Source: Meghimatium bilineatum
Taxonomy: Eukaryota > Mollusca > Gastropoda > Stylommatophora > Philomycidae
Assembly (NCBI GenBank): GCA_034231615.1
Contig: CM067306.1
Span: 47,374,094 to 47,438,093, forward strand
Reading direction: 5' to 3'
Length of the DNA stretch: 64,000 bases
Shown in pieces: positions 53,811-64,000 of this stretch (position 1 is its first letter; each line of letters opens with the position of its first letter). Position numbers and translations under genes: made by a program. A model generated the notes under the pieces. That model saw nothing but the letters and a program-made list of their open reading frames with translations, was not told the origin of the DNA and did no database searches.

Positions 53811-54109
53811 AATTCTTCTGAATGCTCAAGTTCACTTTCATACACCAGAATTTGTTACACAGGATGATCTTCATCTTGTGAAATGTTGCCTTTGTCTCGG
53901 GAAATTCTACATGTGACTTCTTTAATACATCTTCCATCTTACGTTTTTAATGTACCTAAATCAGAGCCTTAAAACAGAGCACTTTAAGAATATAAGTATC
54001 CGTAAATGTTATAATAACATGCAAATACCTAGAATCCTGCATATGCAGAGAGGTGGGGATCCTAAACTGAATTCAAGATAAGTCATGAGATGGCCTTAGC
54101 TGCTCAGTT

Positions 54110-54615
54110 AAGGATCAATTTAATGTGGAAAGCAGTATCAGTGTTAGAATGGAGATTGCAATGTATACCTCACTAGTGATTTCTATCTTTCTTTTGTGTT
54201 GTATGTTTGTGAGAGTTGGACACTCACTACAGATATAGTAAGACAGAAGCAGGCATTCGAACAGGCCTCTTTATTCCTCACATGACATCAGTGTCACAGA
54301 TTAATTATGCAAATCTCCTATAAGAGCAAAAGATATAGATATATATGTTTACAGGTTGACAAGAATCATAACTTTCAATAGTCAAACGAAGAAAACATGC
54401 ATGGTTTATCGAAATGACCATGCAAGGAACTGTCGAAGGGAGAAGAAGCAGAGGGTGCCTAAAATCGCGGCAGACGATATCAAAGACTGGAACAGTCCAG
54501 ATTTTCCTTTACTAATAATTATTGCTGAAGATAGAAATCGATAGAGGACTGCGCGCTCATGTATCCAATGTTCCATCTTTACTACACCGATGATATAGAT
54601 GATATAGATGATATA
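54110..54615 (+). pseudogene. LINE family G, C-terminus
   Basis: TTTGTGAGAGTTGGACACTC (ESWTL) starts the post-RT region. A foreign ~40-bp patch lies at 54262-54304. Then RIITFNSQTKKTCMVYRNDHA, and ADDIKDWNSPDFPLLIIIAE and DRNR in frame. The 3' signature is near 54575-54600. Partially open. Confidence 0.75.
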
Positions 54616-54619
54616 TGAG

Positions 54620-55140
54620 TTTTATGGATATCGCTTTTACATATTCGTCACTGCATCGACCGGGTGTGGTAACCAGGAACTGGACTTCTAATTGAAGGTG
54701 CAAATAATATGACCACTTTCTAGGTGCGTCGTTAGAAAGTTAGAGAAAATGCTGACAACTTGTTACCTGTGAATAAGTCAATATAGGAGCATGTCTTGAA
54801 TACATTTCTTAATTTTGTCTTCCGTCAGATGGTCCCCATGGATGACGGAGAAACGAAGGCCAGCGAAACTGCACTTTAGTCCTTTCTTTGTGGACTTCTA
54901 GGTGGTGGGAAATGCTATGTGTGCCGTCATTGCGGACGGGGGTGAACAGATCTAACGGAAGAATGATGAAGTAGTTGTCCCAGACGTACACTCCTCGTAG
55001 TACGTGGTGATCCATGGATACTGCCGCACGGAATGTCTAAGTTCTGGGACTAAACATGCATCCATAAACCCCCTCACCCCCCCCCCCCCATAAAAACAAC
55101 AGCCATGGCTATGCTTTGAAAGAACAAAAATGCTTTGAAT
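54620..55140. other. No gene recognised
   Basis: A 68-codon minus ORF (54809-55015) shows no domain. A C-rich run lies at 55075-55090. Confidence 0.45.
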
Positions 55141-55142
55141 GT

Positions 55143-55174
55143 CACATCATTTGCTCAACTGAGCAAATGATGTG
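55143..55174. repeat. Perfect palindrome next to the tetranucleotide array
   Basis: CACATCATTTGCTCA and its exact reverse complement TGAGCAAATGATGTG (15-bp arms, AC loop). A third AGCAAATGAT follows. It could extrude as a cruciform. The array starts 17 bp later. Confidence 0.9.
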
Positions 55175-55189
55175 AGCAAATGATTTGCC

Positions 55190-56680
<1,491 letters not shown>

Positions 56681-56689
56681 TATTGGACT

Positions 56690-57110
56690 ATGTAAGACTA
56701 GGTAAGATTATAAATAGTGATTGCAATATATCAGATGGGATACCGACAACTGTTATAGATGCCATTTAGCGTTTTGGTGATTAGTTCTATTGTGTAACCC
56801 CTCCCAGCACTTCAAATTCTTTCTTTGTAATTTTATCTGATCTAGGATATTGTTGTGTTTCAAGTGTTGTATAGCTTCTTGCAATGCTGCAGTTAATATA
56901 CAAGGGCCTTCGTTGTTGTACTTCGTCTGTTGATTTATATTATCTTTGTAAAGTTCCTTAACATATAATAATGCCGTTAATTTTTTTTAAATGTTCTTTT
57001 ATAAATAAACTAGACGCTATATATTTAAAAACAGAAATCAGTGGCAGAAATCGACGAGCTTTAGGAGAGTTTAAGCACTAACGAAGACGACAAAGGATAC
57101 CAGTGCTCAT
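56690..57110. other. No gene recognised
   Basis: Plain AT-rich sequence between the tetranucleotide array and the next minisatellite; no ORF or motif supported. Confidence 0.5.
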
Positions 57111-57430
57111 GCCCTATGATGTCGTTGTCATGTGCTTATAGGACAAGACCAGCACTTGTATAACGACATACGTTTGCATGTCAAGATGTGTGAGACAGAT
57201 ATGAGCTCTCAGAACAACACCATAACTTATAAGACAAGAATACGATTTCAAGAGCAGAATTTGTAAGATATGCAGGTGGTACCAAGACAACACCGAAACA
57301 TGTAAGATAGATAAGGGTTTCCCAGACAAGATCAGCACTTGTAAAATACAAAAGTGCATCCACGGTAAAACCAGAACCTGTAAGATAGACAAGTATTTAC
57401 AGGATAAGCACAACACGAAATATAATTTAT
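57110..57430 (-). repeat. Diverged minisatellite, ~45-bp unit
   Basis: Six or seven units with ACTTGTAAGATAGACAAG-like, then CCAGACAAGACCAGC-like segments. Minus-strand ORFs of 60-100 codons here repeat SILQVLVLSW-type residues and are not genes. Confidence 0.7.
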
Positions 57431-57995
57431 CAACTACTTACAGAAGCTTGTTGCCACGTAGCCCGTGAGATTGAAAATAAATAACAGTTGGATTCGAACG
57501 CGTACCATCCATTCTCATTTTTACAACTGAATTGTCTTTTATAACGCACAGAATCAGAATCTTCTCCAGAATCATTGTCACCATTGTCGTTGTTGAAGCC
57601 TATTCATACAAAACGAAAAAAAAACAATATTATTAAAATATGTAAGGATGACACATCTATTTCAGATATCCTTCTAAAACGTTCTCATCACTGCCATACT
57701 GTAAGCTTCTCGCACTCGCAAACTGTCCAGATTATTCCAGTGTCATGTTCAGAAGGTCTTGGTCCATCGTATCACGTGCCCATCGTAGGCAGTCTGTCTC
57801 TTCTTCTATTTTCTGGAAACCCCCCCCCCAATGATCAATCTATATTCCTGTTCCTTTTTATATGTCAATAAATGTGTTAGCTTTAGTTTTTTGATAGTTT
57901 TTAATGACACTTCAAATTGCTTTTATGCCTAAACTATTGTTGAATGTTTACCTGAAGTTCGATCTTCGCACTCTATATTCATACTCCGTTCTTCA
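57430..57995. other. No gene recognised
   Basis: A 98-codon plus ORF (57575-57871) has no domain. A C-run at about 57820 is the only low-complexity feature. Confidence 0.45.
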
Positions 57996-57997
57996 TA

Positions 57998-58092
57998 GAC
58001 ATATAATACCTGATTATAATATATTGACGTGATTCATGGACATAGACATATAATACCCGATTATAATATATTGACGTGATTCATGGACATAG
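57998..58092 (+). repeat. Two-copy tandem repeat, 47 bp
   Basis: AGACATATAATACCTGATTA ... GATTCATGGACAT, repeated once with a single difference (CCTG/CCCG). Confidence 0.9.
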
Positions 58093-58124
58093 ACATTAAA
58101 TAAATATGATAGTATAAAATGAGT

Positions 58125-59080
58125 AGAAATAACGATGTGGTTCTATAGAAGAATGTTGACAGTATCATGGACAGCTAGAAAAACTAACGGGCAGTTGTTG
58201 AAAGTGTCATATGAGAGAGGGAAGTTGCTTAATATCAGAAAGGGTACTGTCATATTAGAGACCAACACGTATTAAATGACACAAACTTTAGTGAAACTAA
58301 CTTTACCCGTAAGTAGGGTAGAACGGGGCAAAAGAACATATTATACAAAGGGCACAATCTGAAATAATACAACACTTTTTATTGGGACAAGTAATCTTGC
58401 ATAAGAATGCGAGGAGCGTGAAATGTGGTGTCTGTTGTTGTTGTACGTGATGTCCACATAAATTCTGTATAACTTTTAATATGCTATAAGATGTATGCAC
58501 GGTCTGTATAGTTTCTCTTTTCCACGCTACCCCACACTCGTACAATTTGCAAAGCGCCAAAATTTTTATTGTGCTTCTATAACGCGCAGATAGTAAAACA
58601 GCAATCATTTGTACTGCGCGATACACACTGAGAGAGCCCACCCCAGTGTGTAACAAGCAAAAGAAATGTAGAGTACATATATTATCATCAGGTAGTACTT
58701 TTTCTGCTGTGTTAGAAACACAACTCTTTTCTCCATATTTATGGGGGAGACGCAAACCATCATGTTTGCAGCAGAGTTAGCAGCAGTCGTGTTTGTTGTT
58801 GTATGTAGCAACAAATACCAGCAAATTGTATTGCACTTAAATCGTACCTGACCAGTGTATTGGTGTCTACTAGGAAATAATCTCAGAAAGAGACACTCTA
58901 TAATCTCTTTTTTGGATAGGATACGAGGCGTTAGTTAAAAAAGGCAAAACAGAAGAAAAAAACAAATCGAGGACGACTACATGAGAAATTATTAGATAGA
59001 CTGACTACGTGCCATCAAGGCAAAGTGTTAACAGCGAACCTGATAAAAGATATAATATCGTAACTCTTCATAGTCGTAGG
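58125..59080 (+). pseudogene. LINE family A remnant split by ~630 bp of unknown sequence
   Basis: MWFYRRMLTVSWTARKTNGQ at 58135 is the family A post-RT start. At about 58905-59060, in broken frames, come residues matching the rest of the tail (KSRTTT, HQGKVLTANLIKD). Between them (about 58250-58900) is unrelated sequence with a 150-codon minus ORF (58303-58755) that I cannot identify. Insert boundaries are not clear. Confidence 0.55.
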
Positions 59081-59244
59081 CTAATAAAATTTAGGTGCTT
59101 CAGCAACACATAATTCTCCAACGATTTCTATCGATGCGGATAAGTAAGGAAATATTTTGTCCTGTCCAGTCTTGTTCAGCTTCTTTCACCTCGACGGTGC
59201 CTTTCAGTATTTTGTTGACAAGGAATGATTGACACCATTGTCTC

Positions 59245-59930
59245 TTCTTCTTCTTCTTTCCTTCCTGTTCTACCCTTTACTGGTGTCGAGGGAGTTACAA
59301 TGTTCTTGTTCTCGCTTTTTTGGCAGCTTCATGTGTTATTTGGTATTCGTGTAATGTCTCTTTGATGTTGTTGATCCAGCGTACTCTAGGTCTACCCCTG
59401 GCTCTTCTTTCTGCTTCTCCTCTCTTCATATATGCTTTATAAACTAATGAATCACACGGCATTCTTTCCAGATGACCAAACCATTGTATCTGTTGGTTTT
59501 GTATGTATTGTAGAATTGATATGACACCCACTCTTTCTCTTATGACCTCATTTCTAATTATGTGTATTCTGGTCACTCCTGTGGCTTTTCTCAGACATCT
59601 CATCTCTGTTGTAACCAGTTGTCTCTTATGTTTTGTTGTTAAGGACCATGTTAGACATTGGTAGCACAGGTTTCGAATGAAGATACTTTGTATACGATTT
59701 TTTTGTTGACATTGGTAGCACAGGTTTGGAATGAAGATACTTTAATAAGATGTTTTTTGTTGACATTGGTAGCATTTTGTGTTGAAATAAATGAGATAGC
59801 TGAGTATTTGATTCGCTTTCCTACAACGAATGTCTATTTCGGTGTCCATCTTTCCATCTGAAGAGAATGTTAGGACTAAGTATTTGAAGGCTTTTAATGA
59901 CTTGATTTTTCACTGTTATATTTAGATTCG
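59245..59930 (-). pseudogene. LINE family C, second copy
   Basis: Minus strand 59603-59295 is open: MRCLRKATGVTRIHIIRNEV, QIQWFGHLERMPC, GRPRVRWINNIKETLHEYQ, then EAAKKARTRTL, followed by a GAA-rich tail near 59255. Very close to 49000-49680 and sharing its internal ~55-bp duplication. 5'-truncated near 59930, further down the ORF than the 49-kb copy. Confidence 0.85.
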
Positions 59931-60024
59931 CAATTTGTCTATTTTTATAGTAGACAAATTGTCTCTTCACCATTGTATTTTTAAAATATTTTCTATATAT
60001 TCTGGAGATCTCATTTATCTCTAT

Positions 60025-60205
60025 CGTTGAATATAGAAATCATTTGAGAACGCTGTGTGCTCAATCATCCAATGTGGTGCCCCTACGACCTTAACGTGTT
60101 AGGGGTTTATAGACAGATAGATACATTGGAAATAGAGAATTGTGGATATCCATGATCGACTATGCCAGTCGGTGCGGCACCTAATGATAATTTCATTTGG
60201 AACTA
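60025..60205 (+). pseudogene. LINE 3' ends, families G then A
   Basis: 60025-60125 has the family G terminal sequence (ATCCAATGTGGTGCCCCTAC, then GACAGATAGATA). 60128-60200 then gives the family A end (WKXRIVDIHDRLCQSVRHL-like). Two short fossils side by side. Confidence 0.5.
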
Positions 60206-60309
60206 AGATGAACTCGTGTATATGTTGAAAGAGTACACTGCAAATTTAATCCATACCAACAAACCAACAAATTCAACCAGTGCACTAACTTCAATCAACA
60301 TCATCAAGT

Positions 60310-60480
60310 TCTGCTTCCGTAACGAATGTTGGGTGTAACAGATCTCCAACATGCACTTTCTCGTGCTTTAGTGTGTACTATAACCTGTCCATTTTGTGGC
60401 TATTCCTCCCTCCCACTTGTATCTCTGCCTACCTCATGTACACCTTCCCTCCATTCTTCCCTCAAGTAAGATCACCAACA
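60310..60480 (-). pseudogene. LINE family B, 3' end fragment
   Basis: Reverse strand: LLEGRMEGRCT-like, QRYKWEGGI and DLLHPTFVTEAE-like residues matching the last ~55 codons of family B. Diverged. Confidence 0.7.
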
Positions 60481-60600
60481 AGGCATATACCATGATGTGA
60501 GCAGATCTCTTCACAGCCCATAGCATTTCTGAGAAAAGCCTAGGTTCTCCTCAGTTTAGTAACCAAGATGACACACTACCTACCTACCTACTACCGATCT

Positions 60601-61120
<520 letters not shown>

Positions 61121-61129
61121 TATATTCGC

Positions 61130-61545
61130 TAAACCCTTTGTTGCCTTTCAGCGTCAGGGGTAGAAGAGTTAATATGGAATTTGTCGCCTCTCTTATTTCT
61201 GTGGTACATCGTTTTCGTGTTTGGTCTGTAGGTATGCCTCCACTGTATCTGTGTAGCATAGATTGCTGTGGTATTCTGTCTGATGGTATTTGTACTTACG
61301 TAAAACACAGGTTTATATAATCGCTTCACTCAGACTCGACGGACTATAACAAAAACTAGTGGGTAATGATGTGCAATTGTTGTTACCTTTCACGAAGTTA
61401 CCTTGTATTGATTGCCTGATGGTAGTCTACTGATGTGTGCAAACCATTTGATCTGTTCTCTTAATATATTCCAAAATTGAGGTTTTGCCTTTTCTTTGTC
61501 TAATATCCTCATTCTTCACTCTGTCTCTTAGCGATATTCATAGGA
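61130..61545 (-). pseudogene. LINE family D, second copy
   Basis: Reverse of CTTTCAGCGTCAGGGGTAG starts the 3' end, and the open piece 61329-61129 carries YKPVFYVSTNTIRQNTTAIY. It aligns with 52335-52760. The tail sits next to the tetranucleotide array. Broken. Confidence 0.55.
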
Positions 61546-61552
61546 TTCTGCA

Positions 61553-61640
61553 TTAGTTAGTTAGTTAGTTTCTTTCGTGCCGCAAGCGACACATAGGGCA
61601 GAGGTTTCGTGCCGCAAGCGACACATAGGGCAGAGGTTTT
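61553..61640 (-). repeat. LINE 3' tip with (GTTA)n tail and 33-bp tandem duplication
   Basis: GTTAGTTAGTTAG is followed by two copies of TTTCGTGCCGCAAGCGACAC plus ATAGGGCAGAGGT. The motif resembles the family K tip (TTTGCCAAGTTTGGCACATA), so it is likely a related family's 3' end. Confidence 0.6.
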
Positions 61641-61729
61641 GGCAGAGGTATTTTGCGTTAGCATGTCATATTTATATATATCCAGGAATACACAGCAAAC
61701 CTATAGATCTAATGTGACAGGTACAAAGA

Positions 61730-61733
<4 letters not shown>

Positions 61734-61815
<82 letters not shown>
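61734..61815. repeat. (TA)n microsatellite
   Basis: About 41 uninterrupted TA dinucleotides. Confidence 0.97.
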
Positions 61816-61817
<2 letters not shown>

Positions 61818-61819
61818 TG

Positions 61820-62260
61820 TTTCTTTCTGTTCTTTATATCTTCATTACTTCGGTTGTGTCTATATTTATCTTCATGTTAAAAGTTTGGCATGTTTCATGT
61901 AATCTGTCTATTTGTCCTTATTGCGCGCATCCTTCTCCTAGTAGGACTATCTTGCTAAAGATTTTTCCTATTTGACGTAAGCGTGATATGTCACTATACT
62001 TAGTTAGTCCCTCTTACTTATCCCCCTTACTTGCTTTTTTCTTCAGACTGGAACAATCACCGATGTATTCCACTCTTGTGGTCTTTTGTGTCTTCCATAT
62101 CAAAGTGAAGAATCTGTGTAACCACTTTATACCTGTCACTGTTAGCATTTTTATTATTTCTATAGGTATGCCGTCTATTCCTGGAGCTTTGGGGTGTTTG
62201 GTGCATGTTTAACTGCGTCTTCATTTTCGGATGTCAAGATATATGGTTCTAGATCTTCTT
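61820..62260 (-). pseudogene. LINE RT fragments
   Basis: Minus strand from about 62215: HAPNTPKAPGIDGIPIEIIK, then EYIGDCSSLKK and GKIFSKIVLLG, the RT finger region in broken frames. Near 61900-61835 it gives LLT-NMKINIDTTEVM, the thumb start, so the palm in between is missing. Family uncertain (C- or D-like). Confidence 0.6.
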
Positions 62261-62264
62261 CTAA

Positions 62265-63540
62265 TATATTTATTGTTATAATAATTTCTCCTTCCCTTAA
62301 GTTTAACAATTGATTGAAGTAATTTGTTTATCTTTCCATGATTTCTTGGGACCTATTTTTGTACATCGTTGATTATACGTACGTAAGTATCTTTCAGAAA
62401 ACTCTCTATTTTACTACGAGCCATTGTGTTCTCACTGGTGGTTTGCTAAACCTGTCTCAGTGTTGTTTCATGCAATTCACAAGTCTACACGGCGATCTCT
62501 AACTAACACATGCAGAAAGAAACCACATATTCTATGCGAATACTCTAACGCAAAATACGAGGTCGTCTCAACAGTATGCTTATGTTATATGAAATTAATT
62601 GATACATGTTTAGTCCCCAGAGAAAGGCATTCCAGAGTTGCAGTATGCTATGATCATCATTCCTTTAAGGAGTTCACCAACTAGTTCATCATTCTTCTGT
62701 CAGATTTGTTGACTAGTCTGCAGTTGTGGCAACCCTGGCAGTCCCCATCATTTAGGAATCGGCCAGAACATAATAAAAGTGCGATGTTGACTGGCATGTA
62801 TCTCTCTCCCTCATCCATGGGGATCATTTGACAGAAGACAAAAGTAAGAAATCGGGACAAGACATGTAGTGTTAATGACTTTTTAACAGGCAACCGGTTG
62901 TCAGCCTATCCTTCAACTTTCTTAGACGCCTTCTATTATATGACTGGAAAGATGATAGTGGTCCTATTATTTGCATCCTGAGCTATTAGTCCAGGTCTCA
63001 GTTGTCACACGAGAGGCAATATGCAACAATAAACTCTCAATATATTACTTGCAAATGTAAAGTGGTTTTCCTTATTTTACTCAGAACATTTAATATGAAC
63101 AATTATATTAATCTTTTTGATGCAATATTCTGAGAACTCATCATTGCATATCACCCTGTCGGAACCAGATGAGGTCCAGCCTTGACCTTACTACCTGCCG
63201 ACAACGAGTATGAACGGGTGACACAGAGCATTGGTCAAAAACAAAGCTGTGCAGGACGTGACCATTTTTCGGGAAATCCAAGAAAATGGCAAACATGTTA
63301 ACCATACATAATTGAATAACCTCCTTAGATGACAGGGAGTGTATACCTGGCTAGATGTCCCGTCAGTTCAAGTGACCATAATCTGCAACTGGGTTTCTAC
63401 AGACACCAATGATAGGAAAGGAAGATTGCCAGGGGCTGAAGCTCATAAATGTTGCGGAAAAATAGGAAAGCCACAAGAATTCTAAAATTTGCCCCACTCT
63501 CAGTAAGGGACTTCTCAAAGCATTGTACATCGCCGTTTAA
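62265..63540. other. No gene recognised
   Basis: Two short ORFs (62424-62684 plus, 62681-62893 minus) show no domains. No repeat or SINE signal was found. Confidence 0.45.
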
Positions 63541-64000
63541 GTAATCATCATCATCACCAATGGCCGTCTCCGCAACGAAGGTTGGCTGCAACGTATCTCC
63601 AACATCTCCTGTCTCTTGTCTTAGTGGTGCACTCTGCTAGACTGTAACCTGTCCATCCTGTGATGTTACTCTCCCACTTGTATCTCTGCCTACCTCTTGC
63701 TCGCCTTCCCTTGACTTTAACCTCAAGTAAGGTCTTCAATAAGGTGTCATGTCTTTTAATGTGTCCAAAGTATTTTATTTGCCTGATCGTTATTTCTCTT
63801 AGTAGTTCTTTCTTCATATTAAGTGCCTTTAGAACCTCTTTATTTGTTTTCTTCTCTTTCCATGATGTTCTCCCTATTCTTCTATATGCCCACATCTCAA
63901 AGGCATCAATTTTGTCTTCTAATTGTTTGTTTAGTCTCCATGTTTCTGAGCCATACATTAATATGGAATAGATGTAGCATTTTATAATTCTCATTTTTAA
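63540..64000 (-). mobile_element. LINE family B, open C-terminus, runs off the window
   Basis: A 146-codon open frame on the minus strand: MRIIKCYIYSILMYGSETWR, LEDKIDAFEMWAYRRIGRTS, KEVLKALNMKKELLREITI, KTLLEVKVKGRRARGRQR, AECTTKTRDRRCWRYVAANL. The last codons meet the GATGATGATGAT tail (63549-63560, seen as ATCATCATCATC). This is the cleanest family B end here. The rest of the element lies beyond the window edge. Confidence 0.9.

Noticed and set aside
54809..55015. 68-codon minus ORF as an exon
   Set aside because: No domain, no clear splice sites and no second copy; chance is as likely.
58253..58872. TATTAGAGACCAACAC as an inverted repeat with TATTGGTGTCTACTA
   Set aside because: Only about 13 of 16 match and no target duplication is found at those edges, so it does not define a transposon.

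Overview
The window looks like repeat-rich intergenic DNA from an animal genome, probably a marine invertebrate; a mollusc is my low-confidence guess. It has no operons, ribosome binding sites or dense ORFs. Nearly every protein signal is a retrotransposon or DNA transposon piece, and there are tRNA-derived SINEs, minisatellites and very long tetranucleotide arrays. The taxonomic guess rests on the mix of non-LTR families plus an IAP-type RING gene, not on a diagnostic gene.

LINE families are named here by what their 3' parts look like. N: endonuclease + RT + RNase H (I-like). A: WFYRRM region, (TTGA)n tail. B: C-terminus AECTTKTRDRRCWR, (GAT)n tail. C and D: GRPRVRWI, GAA-rich tail. E: QIKWFG. 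F: IRWQDKIPD with a terminal zinc-finger-like CPNC...GLISH. G: ADDIKDW, 3' end with CCCCTACGACC. J: one divergent copy at 25.9 kb. K: GRPKSTLTK, (ACTG)n tail. These are working labels, not Repbase names.

Layout. 0-7 kb: a SINE, family B, A, E-like and RNase H LINE debris, and a decayed N-type LINE on the minus strand (3.0-5.6 kb). 7.0-14.6 kb: a decayed family F LINE split by a near-intact N-type LINE (9691-13748), flanked by a perfect 10-bp target duplication and broken by one in-frame stop. 14.9-15.5 kb: a hAT-like MITE, then an almost perfect 85-bp-arm hairpin. 18.86-20.2 kb: a mariner with an intact DD34D transposase and matching terminal repeats. 20.8-27.5 kb: LINE 3' ends, one nested insertion and a SINE with a 12-bp target duplication. 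28-34 kb: an element with long inverted repeats and its relatives, a three-level nest of insertions (29.2-30.3 kb), and the only plausible host gene, an IAP-like RING protein (31013-32503, plus). 33-47 kb: five minisatellites, an RNase H LINE carrying a 134-bp-period tandem duplication, and LINE debris. 47-64 kb: family A-G remnants, a third SINE type and two tetranucleotide arrays (55.2-56.7 and 60.6-61.1 kb).

The genes do not form a pathway. The two best-preserved mobile elements are the mariner, which looks coding-competent, and the N-type LINE, which is one nonsense codon from an open frame. I found no convincing undescribed defence or biosynthetic system. The most unusual items are the blockwise tetranucleotide array beside a perfect palindrome, the hairpin at 15.3 kb, the dated nesting of insertions, and the RING gene with a minisatellite just upstream.
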